From Paragonimus skrjabini miyazakii (taxonomy: Eukaryota > Platyhelminthes > Trematoda > Plagiorchiida > Troglotrematidae), in NCBI GenBank assembly GCA_014338405.1, contig JTDE01000021.1:291260-355259 (forward strand): DNA of 64,000 nt. Direction: 5' to 3'. Position numbers and translations under genes: made by a program. Below the pieces are notes generated by a model. That model was given only the letters and a program-made list of their open reading frames with translations, did no database searches and was not told the origin of the DNA. How positions within the stretch are numbered: position 1 is the stretch's first letter; the number at the start of each line of letters is the position of its first letter. Positions 34,511 to 48,321 of this stretch are shown here, piece after piece.

Positions 34511-35399
34511 TAATAGTCGTTGCGCCCATTTTGGAGAACATAGGTTATCCATCAAACGAGCCATAAACATTTGTGGTCACTTGTTTACAATTGCATATTC
34601 ACTGAGGTTCAGCGTGTAATTGGTGGTGCTTACCAGAATATTTATGTTTCATAACCTTTCAATAGATAATTGTTCAAACCTGGTGCTTTCTTGCTAGATT
34701 TCCTTCGAGTGTGAGAATAAACAACTTGATTTCCAATTAATTTAGTTATTTATCTAAGTGATCATCACTATTTTGTAAGTGTATTGAGCTCTCAATTGTA
34801 GTGAATAAATCGAAATCGACTGAAGGTGGACCAACTTTGACTTGAATTCTGTATGGTCAGCTAACGGAAAATGATTAGATTTTCGACTCTGGTGATCTCC
34901 AAATTGATAACCACTCGGCTACACAATCCAGCTCACACAAATCTATCAGATTACGAATGTACCCTGGTCAGGCCAACCCAGCTGGTCTTGTACGCGCCAG
35001 CTCCTTGGCTGCATTCTTCTGAATTATTTGTGAGATAGCAATCCCCTCAATCAACAATAATATTGTGTCATGGTGTGGGTGTTTGATTCAAGTTCACTTT
35101 GGTATTTGGTGACAGGCAATACAAAAAGTGAGGTTAATCCTTCCGTTCTTAATCATCACATTAATAAATTATGCTAGTACGATTGAAATCAAGCAGTTTG
35201 GGCGTGCGTCCAGCAAGTTATTGGCAAATCGGTCAAAAATAACATCGTTTCGAGCAAGTTGCAACACACTACGCTTCATCCACCTCGGCTGGCCTTTCTC
35301 AGGAATGCTGTAATCGAAATCACATTGACATGGGAATAGAGGTCACGTGGGATTTGCCGTGGTTGGGTCAATCTGCGACGCATCTGAAGTGGATGGTCA

Positions 35400-36960
35400 A
35401 ACCTTTTGACCATTAAGTGGGGTAGGAATGATGTAGATAAGATGCGTTTGTGTCTGATGTCGTTTATCACTCTACGCTACACTGTCAACAAGGGCATACT
35501 ATCGCTGTGTGATTGTTGTGATTCCCTGATAGTGCACGCAGTGCGATGACTGAATCCTTCTCTAGTATCTGAAATTGGCATATGTCTTTGGGAGGAAACC
35601 TCCTGTGTTTCTTGTGTTTAGCAACACGTATTTTCAATTGTCTGCTTGTCTCTCTTATGTAGTTAGCATTGCAATCACCACATTTGATTTCGTCAACAGA
35701 AACTGGATCTTTAGGATGCATCATCTGTCATTCTGAAGTATTATCTAACCAAAGTGCGGTCCAGATAGCATACACAGAAAGGATAGAGCGAATTTTTCAA
35801 ATGTTTGTTTACAATACGTTATTTGCACTGTAGACTTGAAAATTCTGGTGTTTTAGGTCTCCTTTTCAATCGGCATTTGCTTGATTATTTTCTCAATAAA
35901 CGTGTTTGGATATTGATTAGCGGCCAGCATTTCATTCGAGAAGTCTCTAAACTTTTGGAGAGTTCATTAGTGCATGTCTTACTTGCTGTATTGATGAGTG
36001 ATCAGATGACTGCTCTCTTCATACCGATTGGATGCGACGAGTTGCAGTTGAGACGCCGACCAGAATGGGTTGGTACGCGGCAAACAAGTCCGAAATTTCT
36101 GATGTTGATCAGCCTTTACTTGACAGCCTAGACAGTTAGGTCAGCGTTCATTGGTTTCAGTTTCAAACGTGAATACAATGCCGCTGCACGTTAGGTGGAA
36201 AAACTGTGGGGACTGGTCGCGAGTGGTCCGTTTCATGATTACGAATAAGTCGTCTACATACCGGCACCAAATTCGTAGGGGGCAAACAAACTCATCGCTT
36301 TTGCCCCCAGGTATCCGAAGAAAAGATTGGCTACTGCAGGTGCAACACGGGAACCCATAGCTACACCATCGGTTTGCCTGTACAATTTTTTGTTGAAGGT
36401 GAACAAGGTTGAATACAGACAAATTTCAAGAGCTGCTAGAATTTCGTAGGGCGATAAACGAGTGCGTGCACTAAGAAAGTCAACACTTTCCAATAATTCT
36501 ATTATAACGTCAACGTCTTACCGGTACACTGGTGTAGAGAGAGATCACATCAAAACTAAGAAAAGTTTCACCACTGCATAATGTCATGTGTTCTAATTTG
36601 TTGACAAAATCAAAAGAATCTTTGACGTTGTTTGCTAATTTGTTTTGCAACGGTTTTATTACACAACTGGTGACTTTGGCCAGGTTGTAAGTTAGGCCGG
36701 TGGTGTAATGAGCAACAGGTCTTATGATTATCCTAGTTTTGTGTACTTTGGGGAGGCCACAGAAACGGGAAGGACGGTGACTCTTAGGATTTATAATGAA
36801 CCAGGTAGACTGTCCAATTTTTTCTTGCTGCCCTGTGCTTTGACCCTATTGAGAATTGCGTTGGTTTTGTTTGTGGCACAGATTGCCACATAAAGAATAA
36901 ACTACTAGGTTTGTTCAACTGAGAGGTATAAAATGAGGCAAGAAATGTTTGGGGAAAAAT
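35400..36960 (-). mobile_element. Penelope-like element: RT, connector and GIY-YIG, frameshifted
   Basis: This is the most complete PLE of the window, read right to left. The RT starts near 36760 with GLPKVHKTR and continues through TYNLAK, VIKPLQNKLANN and SFDVISLYTSVPV. It shifts frame near 36506 and goes on with RQTDGVAMGS (motif B), then shifts again near 36270 before RYVDDLFVI (motif C). The connector (about 36100-35800) retains NQYPNTFIEKI. The endonuclease follows at about 35700 with KCGDCNANYIRETSRQLKIR. Stops and at least two frameshifts make it non-functional. Sequence upstream of 36800 keeps weak similarity to the RT N-terminus. Its GIY-YIG differs from those at 29 and 39 kb, so a second PLE lineage is likely. 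Confidence 0.75.
36141..36780 (-). pseudogene. PLE reverse transcriptase pseudogene
   Basis: This is the RT domain of the element above. Fingers and palm are recognisable in three consecutive frames. The first, about 86 codons from GLPKVHK, ends at a TGA at about 36513. The second holds AMGS and a following ANLFFGYLG. The third holds YVDD and FTFETETNER. The usual SPLGP after AMG reads SRVAP here. The catalytic Asp pair is intact, but the frames cannot be read as one protein. Confidence 0.7.
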
Positions 36961-39390
36961 TAACTCCTACTTGTTCTTGTGCCTGGAGCTTTTTCGGAAA
37001 CTATCAAACTGGATATCAGTTTCACCGAGTGCATCAATTGTTCTTCGACAGGATTAGCCGCAAACCGTCATTTCCGAATTGATCATAAAATGATTTCTAC
37101 AAGTTAATTCTAATGCATTCAAAAATACTTTCCACCAGGAAGTGTCTGGACTACGGCATTGTTGTCTACTAGAGTATTTTGCTCAACATAAAGTTAGACA
37201 TCCAATGAACCTGAATCCAAATTCCGACCGTTAAAAAGGTGCATTATCGATAAACTCTAAGTATAGTGAGCAGCAAGGTTAAGCCGAAATAGAAGGGTGG
37301 GATTTTGGTTGTTCATTCGCTTCGGTTGTTGACAAAGCTAGAGTACAACTGTAATACTTCCCACATTGTGATACCAGAAAAATGTTTGAAGATGTACTTG
37401 GTTACTACAAGTTTATGTCACAGTCGTATTCGGTATCTAACGAAAAGTTATCAGTGTTAGAAATATTTCATTTCTAGACTTAGTTAAAGTGATTTAATGC
37501 TACTACTCGGAAATAGGAAATGCTCTTTAAGAAACACCTCCATTTAGGTTTCAAACACTGTTTAATGATTTCGATCAGTGAAAAATTACGCTTTAATTCT
37601 CCTAGTTAAGTTGGTTGTTTTCGCAAAAGCTTTGAAATTAATTGAACACACTTAAACGTAGGTTCATTTCAATTTGAACAACACTAACGTTTGATCGTAG
37701 TTTTTGCGTTTAACTAAGCTTTGTAGTCAACTTGTTTCAATACTTGCGAAAGCTGTGATCAAAAAGAAGTGACAGTCAACTTGAAATTAACCAAATGCCC
37801 GACTTCTCATCTGCAGGTTAATGGGTTGAGCGCACGTGGACTATATTCTCAATTTAATTCACCTGTTGATAGAACAAACTGTTTACAATCTTTTCCGGTT
37901 GTTTTACTCAACAGTAATGACTTGTATACATTTAATCCACCTAACCCATATATAATTGGAAGTAATTAAGCAAACAGGTGTTAATTTAGGTGAGTAGGAT
38001 AAAAGTCATAGCAATTTTAATACAAAAAACGACCCACACTTATGAATGAGCACCTTCACACTAAAGTATACATTGGCCGACATAACAACTTAACCTGCAA
38101 AAGGAATAATAAAATATTATGGGATGTGGTTAAAAATAACCAGGATCTTTCTTTGCACCGAATACCAAGAAAAATGATAACAATACATTCTTGTTTTCTA
38201 CCTTGAAAAACAATTACGTTAAATAGGTGCGGACACTTACTGAGTCTACACTGTGAGATTTCTAGTTGTCTCTGGAATAACACTTGTGTTACAGCCTGCG
38301 TCTTCATGGATATCATAACAAGTAAAGGTCAATTAATTACTTCCGACAAATTGTTCAATAAACTATGCAAACCATTACGATTTCATACGAAACTCGTACG
38401 TAAATTTGTCATATTAAGTTGAGCTGAGTGAATAATTGAATGAGTAATTAAGTAGCCCGACCAGTAGAGGGTCTGTTTATATTTGACTATGTTGCACCCT
38501 TGATTGATTCGGGTACAACCAAAACTTAAATATTTGACAACCGGATGCCTCTCGTATTTTCAAAACTGCCCGAGTACTTATAAGTATTCAAAATCTTTGA
38601 ACTTATGTAATGTAAACCAAACAGATCAGCATTAGTTAATGGTAACTGATTATTTCTGAATACGCTAAGTGTTTCAGAATGCTACTGTTGTATTTTTACT
38701 TCTCTAGATTGTAACCGTGCTATGAAAGTTCAGTTTTACTTATTAGTAGTAACGAGCTGGATTCGAAAAGCTGCCTTGGATGTTGTGCTCAACGTTGTTT
38801 TCCTGCCTCCATGAGGAGAATATTGTGTGGCGAAACTATTTTTATTGAAGTTCTACTTTAAAAGAGCAAAGCATTCATTAGTCAAACGGTACTGATTTCA
38901 CCTACTATATACTTCAGTATGGTCTCTGAGGGGATTAATCACAACGTGACCGATGCGTCAGTTATAACTTTGGATACCGTCCAGAAGATAGTAGTTCAGC
39001 TTTCTTTAGACAGTCTATTTCATATAATAGCGCATAATACAGTTATTTCAGCTATATAATGGGGCTACACAAAGTGTAATAATATGGAAGACTTCCAGAT
39101 GCGGGGGGCTGAAGCTGTGAAGAGCATGTAAAAACGAAATATTAGAAACAGACGTATACTATCGATTGGTGACACTCAGGAACAACATCAATTTCCTCCC
39201 AATAGCGTAAGAGCAGACAATTAGGCCAAATATCTCAAGAAGACCAGAAATAAATAATGTCTACCTAACAATTGCAGGAAGGCTTGGCAGAAGGTTTGTA
39301 ATACATTATTTCAAAATTTCTAAATTTTGTGAAAAATTTGGCCACCCAGGTAGCCGGATCGTTTCATAACCCGGAACAAGATCGCGTCTA
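36961..39390. other. 2.4 kb between two PLE remnants, nothing recognised
   Basis: AT-rich sequence with short frames only. A minus-strand ATG at 38316 opens 25 codons ending at A|GTAAGTG, a weak first-exon candidate. Confidence 0.4.
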
Positions 39391-39392
39391 AG

Positions 39393-39994
39393 CCACGGAG
39401 TCAGATTACCACGGTAGAAAAGAAGGCTATTTTCATCCGTCTCCCCTTTAAGAATGATACTGCAACAGAGACACTAAACCGTCGACTTTATCAGACTATT
39501 AGACGCACATTTCCGGGGGCAACGCTGCGTAGTTGGTTCACCACATCCCCCTGCTGACTTTGTGCTTGAAAGACAAACTCCCTGTGCTCGACCAATCCAT
39601 GATTTTCTACTCAATTTTCTGCTGTTGTACTGCAGAATATGTAGGTCGCACGACGAGGCGTTTCCTACAACGGATCGAAGAATATCATACAGCGTGGTTC
39701 AGGACAGGTACGACCAAATCCATCAACATTGCGGTCGTCACACATTTGGCAGATACTGATCACCAGGTCGATCCCACTCAGGCGTTCCGTGTTGTCTACA
39801 AAATCCCGATAAACCACCCAAAACTGGCCAGACAACGAATGTTGGCTACTGCTGAATCAATTGCCATTCGATTACGCAATCCGATTTTGTATTCACACAA
39901 AAAATTCGTGCAAGCCCTGCAGTTGCCGTGGCCAAAAGTCACACCATCAGTCGGTATGCCCACCCAAACTCCAACCGATAACTTTGTGACGTAA
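39393..39994 (+). mobile_element. Penelope-like element 3' part: linker plus GIY-YIG endonuclease
   Basis: The first frame from 39393 reads IFIRLPFKND, LNRRLYQTIRRTFPGATL and ends at the TGA at 39555-39557. The second frame, open up to 39994, continues with LCLKDKLPVLD, then the GIY-YIG core EYVGRTTRRFLQRIEEYH, VVTHLADTDHQVDPTQAF and finally ESIAIRLRNPILYSHKKF. This is the normal PLE order LPF...CxC...GIY-YIG...E. The active-site Tyr and Arg and the late Glu appear conserved. One frameshift near 39535-39555 separates the halves. The 5' part with the RT is absent. Confidence 0.75.
39533..39994 (+). pseudogene. PLE GIY-YIG endonuclease ORF, about 150 codons open
   Basis: This is the longest uninterrupted transposon-type reading frame in the window. 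It covers the whole GIY-YIG nuclease domain and the C-terminal tail of the element above and ends with a natural-looking stop. The ATG at its head lies within the frameshift zone and is not the real start, because homologous residues precede it in another frame. Such domains nick target DNA in Penelope-like retrotransposition. Confidence 0.65.
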
Positions 39995-42750
39995 TTATTG
40001 GTGGAACTCCAAACCATCCATCGTTAACACTGGTGATTTGCTCTCTAAATGCCTGACCTACGGAGGCCTGGATATTTTGTAACGTTCTGCTTGATCCAAT
40101 GATATTCTACTAAACCTCTTTGTCTTGTTTGCCGAATCTATATAATTGTATTGATCTGATGTAGAATTATCGAAAACAATTGTTCGTCACGTCTACTCTT
40201 ATATAGCAAAATCAACAAAGGATATGATAGAATTTCCACAATTGTCCTCGGCTAGATTTTCAACATACTGCAAAGTATTATCGTACGTGTATGATTCAAC
40301 AAAATGCGCTATAATGAGTGCATAGACATCATTGTCTTCTGCTTTCCATGAATAAAATTAATCCCGCTTCGGTAAAAATAATGCGCGGCTTAACAGTTAC
40401 CAAATTCATGTGCAGCAGTTAACCTGTGCGAAATAAAAAGCGTCCTAGAAATAATTACCCTTTTGTCTCTTCTTGAATATTACGGTCTGTTTGAACTAGT
40501 AACTTCCGTCAATAGTTACAAACTTTTACAAGAAAACAGGGTCTTTAACAGTGTGACAACAGAGTTTTGTACTTTTCTAAAAATCTTGGGATAAGGTGTC
40601 TTTGAATCAAACCACTAAACATTTTTTTGGATAATTTATCAAATCCATGATTCGTTTTTGTCATAAGCAAGTTAGAACCACATTGATAAATAAGTCTACA
40701 CGCTTATGATACCACTCTGTAAGAGCGGTAATTGGGAGATGTGATAGATTCGTTGAAGTATAAACGAGGTTCGGCAGTTAACGTCACGGATTACTCATCC
40801 ATAGCGAGTTTTGGTGTTCTGTTCATATCAGTTGTTAGCAATTGACTGCATTCGCGTGATGTTTGTGCTTGGTTGCACTGGGATACAAGCAGTTCAGTAG
40901 AACGATTAGAGAAAATGTTTACAATTAACGTGAACATAGATTTTGAAGTCAACTGATTTCGTGTCATTTATGTGTTGAGTGACAGCAGCTTTACATATCC
41001 TTCAAAATTTGCACTCCGATTTATTCTATAAAGATCTAAAATTTGCTCAAATATTTTAATTTTATTATCGTTTAGTCTTTACGACATTTTGGAATAAACA
41101 TTGATAGAAAACGTCGAAGGAAGGAGAATCTGGTTGAAAATGAGCGTCTAATTAAGTTTATGGAAGAATCAAACATCAGTTAGTCATTATTAAGTATGCT
41201 TTCCTCTCTTTAACGAAATCATGCTTTGCTACCTTCCTCACAAATGAAATGTCCGATTGGTCAATGTGCTCTGCAATCGGATTGAAAATTTTATGGGCGA
41301 AAACCATTGGCTAAGCGAGACAAATTCTAATTGGTTCTTTTACTGATTAAACAATATGTAGATGGAAAAGGTAGCTGGAACAGTTGATTTTATGTCGGGT
41401 TTAGACAATACTTTGGAAAAGTATTCATAAAAGCATGGTGACAGATTTTACCATGAGTGAGTCATAGATTACACCAAAACTTTGGTGATTGTGTATATGC
41501 CTATGAAATACACACATACATGTACATGGACAGGCGATTTTTAAATTAGGACATTGATGATTATAGATTCTCTCGAGTTTATTTTCGTTGAACTAAGTGG
41601 TTACCAACAAAAAATTGACCTTTTTTCCAAATTGATTTGACAGTTTTGATCGCCATGAAAAATACCCTTGTTTATGCGAGCATTATAGTTTTTAGTTTTC
41701 AGCAGCGTGAATTTATAAAGTGAACAACATTGACTTGACCTGCCAAACAATGGTTTATGCCACCAACGGGCACTGAATTTTTTATGTTGGAAGACTGGTC
41801 ATTTTTTAGACCATGTACGTATGCCACGTTTTCCACCTTAGTAGTTGTCACATGGATAAAGTCAGAACTTAACATAACCTGGCATACTTAGTGTTATTTT
41901 ATCCACCTGACTGTAAACAAGTTTGCACTAGCTCAAATTTTAAGGTATGGCACTATTCACAATTGTTCTCCGTCATGTAAATTTCATGGACCTAATGGTA
42001 AAGTAGAAAGTCATTTGGGTCTAAACATGAAATTAGCTCACTCGATCATCGCTGTGTTTTGGATGGATCTATTGAATCAAATATGCATAGAATTTCATTC
42101 CTGACATAAAATATTCAAGACATTTTTATACCAGCAGTGTTGAATTGTGTGTTAGATCGAAGGAAGTGGCCAGAGCTTCGAAGTATGTATTCTGATGTAG
42201 TTGAACAAATAAATGTATGGCTGTCCAAAATTGCCTATAGTTTATACAAGAAATGTTTTAACTAATTCCTCTCAGTTACCGTAAGCGAAAATCCCTTGCC
42301 CAAGATATTGCCATATAGGTATTGAGGGGTCACTGCAAGTAAGATTCTATCAAGCACTACGAACTATCGTTCTATGTCAACTTTCTCCATTGCATTTAAC
42401 TTAGTCGGTCGTTTTATCATAAAACTGGGAATCGTTTACCCTCCTGCTGCCATTCAGGGATTTAGGAATATTTGCTAAATTTTTTAATATCAATAACTTT
42501 ACAAAGCTCGTCGTTTCTTGTCATATAATATATGAAATCTTCGCTGAGCCATTACACACTCAACCTGAACAAACGTGAAACATGAAGTGAATTGGTTGAG
42601 GTCTTGCACGACTCCGTTGCGATAAGATGAGCAAACAAGATAGGTTTTGGATCGTCAATGTTAGCCGGGTTGGGTAAATAAAAGGTGGTAAATTACCGCT
42701 TGAATTGCGCGTGTTTCTCCCTCTACGGAAATTCTGACACGTGGATAAAC
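39995..42750. other. 2.8 kb, nothing recognised
   Basis: AT-rich sequence without long frames, repeats or RNA-gene signals visible by eye. It is probably intronic or intergenic. Confidence 0.45.
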
Positions 42751-42753
42751 CGC

Positions 42754-42963
42754 TATTAAGAACCCGAATTTGCATGAGATAATCAAATCGGATCTACCAT
42801 TCGTTCTTTCGTCAGAATCCGACAAACGGTTAGCTGCATTCAATGAATCAAGACAGACGTATGGAAGTGCATTGTTTTCCCACGACGGAGTCGTGTTTGG
42901 TAGTGTTCAAGAAGCATGTTTGCACGAAAGTCTGGTGATACGGTCCTTTCACGTTGATCTTTA
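42754..42963 (+). CDS. possible exon, hypothetical
   Basis: The open frame from about 42754 to TAG 42961-42963 reads KNPNLHEIIKSDLPFVLS, SESDKRLAAFNESRQTYGSA and SHDGVVFGSVQEACLHESL. The composition is strongly protein-like. There is no good acceptor (CTATTAAG precedes), and the minus strand is also open, so this is uncertain. No domain was recognised. Confidence 0.3.
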
Positions 42964-43591
42964 GAAACAAAGAAGTGAACAGGTTAATGAAATAATAACA
43001 CGGGTTTTGATTGAAATTTTGATCGTTAATTCTTTAACCTCCTTCAGTTTCTGTAAACTTGTAACAACCCGTCATGGCAACTCAAAAAAGTTGGCTACGT
43101 TTACCTACAGTATGACTTTATTGGTAACACAATTATGATTGGAGTCCTCCCAACAGCAGTTCCTCAACTTCCACTTGCAAATGAACACACCTGATTAATT
43201 TCTCCCTTGTCCCTTTTTTAATGGCTTGATTTCCAAGCAAATTTATTTCGTGCATTTATGAATTTTCCGTTAAATTCAAATATCTGGTTAAAAATTTGTA
43301 TAGATTCATAAGTTAATAAACTGTTACAGAATGCAGAAAGATCTTGTTCGACCTTGCCTCTGTGTTAGTTAGTGAAAACTCATACTGGACAATTTGTAAG
43401 CATAAAGGAAAATTGAATGGAAATAAACGGAATGAACCTCCAATAAGGTTGCTGACTGTAAGCATGTCAGAAAAGGAAACGAAAACAACAAATATGAGGG
43501 TTGATTTCTGTTCACACAACTTCAAATCTTAAGAATAAAGGTTAGTGTTAAGAATCGTAGACGTTACTTTTTTGGAACTTCTGATGCGCAT

Positions 43592-44122
43592 CTAGCCAAG
43601 GATTTTTTTAAGCGAAACAGAAAAACACTTTTCGCAATTAACGGGCTCAATTTCTGTAACTGAACTAGCATTTGGTTTGTTTGTACCTACACACCGAATC
43701 CTCATCAATATTCTGCGAAGACTTAAGGATTTTTCTTTTGTTTTAAACTCAGTGTACTTAAAAACCGAAACAAACAAACAGATAGAGAACAAAAATGATG
43801 CAGATCAACAAGGTGGTTCATAATTAAATAACGACTCTGAAATTTTGCATTTGAGCTGGAGGGAACGTCCGAATTTACCCTACGTTTTGCTAAGCATTGC
43901 CTGGATATTTCTAGTCTGCTACCGTTCTTTGAAAGAAACGCCAGAAAAGCTATTTCTTATCTTAACCGTAATGAAGCTTGACTGACTTACTTGTTTATCC
44001 GAATACACGATAATATGAGCCCTGTCATACCCGTTATTCGGTAGCGCCCACAAACTTTGTATGCTGGGCATCCAAAGTGGTAGTTTTGAGTTGAATACTT
44101 CTGTTAGGTCCTTCTTTAGCAT
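43592..44122 (-). CDS. possible two-exon small gene, about 98 residues, hypothetical
   Basis: Exon 1 (44122-43991) starts at an ATG and reads MLKKDLTEVFNSKLPLWMPS, IQSLWALPNNGYDRAHIIVY and SDKQ up to CAA|GTAAGT in phase 0. Exon 2 (43756-43592) follows a long pyrimidine acceptor (CTGTTTGTTTGTTTCGGTTTTTAAG) in the same phase. It reads YTEFKTKEKSLSLRRILMRI, VTEIEPVNCEKC and ends LKKILG with TAG. The 234-base intron has consensus ends. No domain was recognised. This is one of the better unassigned gene models here. Confidence 0.38.
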
Positions 44123-44129
44123 GTTATTG

Positions 44130-47100
44130 TAACAAATTGTCGATAAGAGTTGCTTTAGTCAAACTTCACTTCGAAAGATACTATCTTACTTTCGTGTTGA
44201 TCACTGAACTTCTATGGAATATCTCATGCGGATTGGTGTCATTCGTAAACTGTTTGAAAAATGGGTTGCGCACACTGTATGTTGAATATACAAATATTTC
44301 CGAGGCTAACAGCAGGGATAGTCTAATTTGTAATGTATGTACTTAACAAAATAGCATCCACTGAACAATTTCGCTTAACATTCGCAGAGCAAAGTTTTCT
44401 TCAACGAATAAACCGTGAGGTAAATTTGATGAAACTCGATATAATCACAAATGTAGTTAACGGTTTCATGGGGTTGAACTTTCTAAACAGGGAACTTTTA
44501 TCAATAGTTAGTGTTATTTTACTTGGTACACTTTGTCCTTGAATGTTCTCTGATTTATACTTATTCATTCGTTTGCATAACCACTACGAACGTATTGCAA
44601 TTCACAGTGTAATCTCATGACAAAATGTACTAAACGTGACCTTAATAAATTTTAGGGGCAAAACAGTGGTTTACTGCTCAGAGAGTCAATAAGTGAAGAT
44701 GAGGTTGTATACGGTGTGTGCTATTTTTTTCAATCGATGTGTGAGAGATAATCATTGTTGAGGAACTGTTTATAAATGTAGGTATGATTAATACAGACAG
44801 CTACTTATTTCCCCAGTCCTGTCATAGGATTCACTCTTTCACCATCTGAATAAGCATACCGACCATTATATTCATTCAGTCAAAACAACTTAGCAAAAAA
44901 TGTGGTACCCAAAACCGTCACTTGATATTGTGGTCTGTTAATTATGAGGAAATTTATTTGTTTCCTGTAGGATTCCCAACTAATTTCTAATCATTTCACA
45001 TTGGTTTTACGTGTATACATGTTAGTGTTATTTGTTTCGAACAGTATATTTCTGTGAAACATGCGAAACACACACTGTTTTCAAATTGGTTTTCAATCGA
45101 AAACACCAGAGTGAGTTTGACAAAACTATTTGACTATTTGTCATTCATTATGAGTACACTGTCATAAGAAATAGCAAATATCTGTCACACAGTACATCAC
45201 AAGAGAATTAGTGCCTTCTATATGATCATTATAGGCCTGAGGTTTTGGCAGGCAGGTGTCTGAAATAATCTATTAGATAAGATCAGTATCCTGCACGGTT
45301 TTCATGCCATCGAAGTGTGTATCAACATTTACAGACTCATCTACGCTGAAGGTACCAGGATTAACAGCTCGCATAACATTTTGCGCGAAGGTGTTCGTTT
45401 TGCTCCAAACCTCTTCAACCTAAAAACTAAATATAAAACTGAATACATACCCATATCAGACAAAGATGTTAATGACATAAGAATGAACAGATATTGGTTC
45501 ATTCTGAATAGTTAGTTGGGGTGAACAATAAAATAACCAAAAAATATTTTAATTCGTTTCATTCAAACTATGCGTCATAAAGATGTTAGTTTGTGTATGC
45601 AAAATAAGGCTCTGTTGGCGTTATGAAGACTAATCCGAGTCAGACGGTATCTTTGTTTTATAGGTGTTACACATAGTAGTGCTTTGATGCTTATATACAA
45701 AGCCAACTTTGTAGTGTATTCAAACAAACGCTACCAAAACTATCTACAGAGGTGACTGTCAACAAGTGTTAACAAGTATTAATTATCAAATCTGAAACGG
45801 AAGTTTACTAGACAAACAGTTTAATATTTGAGCAACCTAGGAGTTATTGCTACGCAACTACTTGAGCGTTCACAATTTTCTGTTTTGTGCCCTTGTTCCA
45901 CCTAAAACGCCGTTTGCAAATGATCTGTATAAGTTACGAAAAACAAAATGGGCGGAATTCATCCAGTTTGCTCCCGAAGATCAGAGATGTTTACTTCAAT
46001 AGGCCAAGCGACAAAAACATGGCTGACCAAACACAAGGTCAGGTTTTCGATTTTTACTGATTAGAATTGTATCCAGTTGGGCCATAACAAAATTTCTGTG
46101 GCCGTTTTATGACAAAACGTTAATTGTATCTTTACGTCAACCTTCGGCGAAGGCGCACTGAGTTGAAAATTGTACTATGTTGCTAATAACCGTAGTGTTG
46201 TGGATCAAAACAAGTGGCCAATCAGAAACTACTATCAAACAAAAGCAATCCACAGATTTACTCACAGAAGCATGTAACATCACAAATCACCCGTAATCGC
46301 CCTTTCTCTTGCTGACAGATAAAAATGACCAATAGCTAATAAACAGGTGCAAAAAATGTTTTCACGAATAAGTAATACTTTTATGCTAATCCAGTTGGCA
46401 ATTTCGTGCGCGTGAGCGTGGATACTTCTTGAAAAATGCAAACACAGCGCTGGAATATCTGAGAGATCACACTTAAAAGTTTTCAACATATCAGATAGTT
46501 TGCGTCAACATTGTAGAAGTCAAGAAATCTGCAAACGAAAACTGTTGCATACGTTTAGAACCCTTTTAACGTTTGCCCGCTATATCGCAGCCCGACGAAC
46601 AACTGTCAGATTATGTTTTCCCGTGAAAGATTGATATTCAAAGCTCCAGAAAGCTTTGACTTGAAAAATGGTAGAACTGTCAACTACTGAATCGTTTTTA
46701 TCATGTTAGTGAATGGACACACACCGATTTCTAATCATCCACATCGATCCGCACAACCCGCGGGCCTGAATTATTTAGTGCACTCAAATTTCCAAAAAGG
46801 GACGTGACTTCGATAAGCCTGGTTAAATACCTCAGTTTAATTCACCATTTTGATTTAGTTCTGAAAAACTACTGAAAGTTAACTACGTGAGTTGAACATC
46901 ACACAGAAGTGACTACACCATTCGCAACCTCCCTAACATTTCAGCCAGCCACATTCCAACAGGAGCAGTACATTCAAGTTTTTTCAGATCTCATTGATAA
47001 TGCATACGCTTCTTACAAAGGGATTTAAAATTCGGTCAGGCAGTCTTGAAACAACTTTGTTGAATACTGTGTCATTGATCTTGTGTTAAGCACGGCGAGG

Positions 47101-48321
47101 GAAAATCTCCAGCCAGATTTGCTTGTGAGTAATGTTCAGATAGTCACCTGGCCCCAAAAAGAAAGTTCAATAACTCTCCTGACAACTGCAACCAATCGCC
47201 ACTAGACTAAGACTCCTTGCCAAGGTGAAACTGCAATAATCACTTAATTGCTAGACCAGACATCTAGTTAATAAAAACCATTAGAAATTTTGTTTATGGC
47301 TTTGTCCACGTTTATTTAAACATATTATTTGAGTTGTCCCTATTCGGGAGGAAAAATCAGCTGCGCTAGCGTTCATCCTACTGGCCAATCGGAAACCTCC
47401 CGTTGACTCGTAAATGTTTGACGTTAGTCATACTCTTCTTGTGATGCAGCAGTGTTGGTTTTGATGAAGTGACCCCTAAAGTAGAATGTCCGTTGCCAGG
47501 ATCTCATTATCATCGTAGAGGATTTGGGTGCGAGCATGGAATATACTATTTGCAATCTGTTGCAGATCGTTGAGGTTTTGAGAACATAGTCAAACTCTGT
47601 CATTCACTAGTGTGCACTTAATAAGTTTGAAAGGCAAACAAAAAAACCGAATATTTTAGCACCTCATCTAAACCGACGATATGCACTGATTCGATTTGGT
47701 TTGGTTTTGTGTTTAACACTATGACGTGTGTGATCATCTAGCCGTCGCCTTTGTGGTACAAGTCAGTAACATAAGCGAGAGTAAATGTTTTTCACCCACA
47801 GCTCGGTCCTTGGTGAATCACAAGGTGCATTTCTCGCGCTCGTAATTTACACAGAGTTTTCTACTAAAGTAGTTAGTAGTAGTAGTAGTAGTAGTTACAT
47901 AACTGCTTATTTCAGAATGAAGGTTATATCGAGCCAATGCTTTTAAAGTCACTTTGCTCATTAGATTTGAACGCATCTTTATTGGGTTAAGTTACTCGAT
48001 TATTGGAGACGTTTGTTAAATAAGTGTGGTAAGTAAGGACAACTCAACGCCTAAAAAATCGCTAGTTTTTAACAGACTGCGCTCGTGGTCTTGTCTTTGT
48101 GTGAAAACTGTATTTTTACGGTTAAACATGCCATTTTACACATACAACAGGCTCACATAACAACCGAATGCTGTGAAAAACTACAACATTCTGTTCAGTA
48201 CATTCAAAAATACAACTTAATGAAGTTTTGAGAAACTTCATGTCCACTAATTTTGTTAACTTGCTTTTAAAGTTGATTACCTATAACAATACTGACACTC
48301 AGTGTTTATTTCTGCTTTCAG
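44130..48321. other. 4.2 kb upstream of the GPCR exon, mostly featureless
   Basis: It probably includes a GPCR 5' intron, because the exon begins at an acceptor. It contains the AGT microsatellite and a weak minus-strand exon candidate at 46266-46335. No promoter can be assigned. Confidence 0.4.
47866..47896 (+). repeat. AGT trinucleotide microsatellite
   Basis: AGTAGTTAGTAGTAGTAGTAG and onward: about nine AGT units with one interruption, ending GTTACAT. It lies about 0.6 kb upstream of the GPCR exon. Confidence 0.85.
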
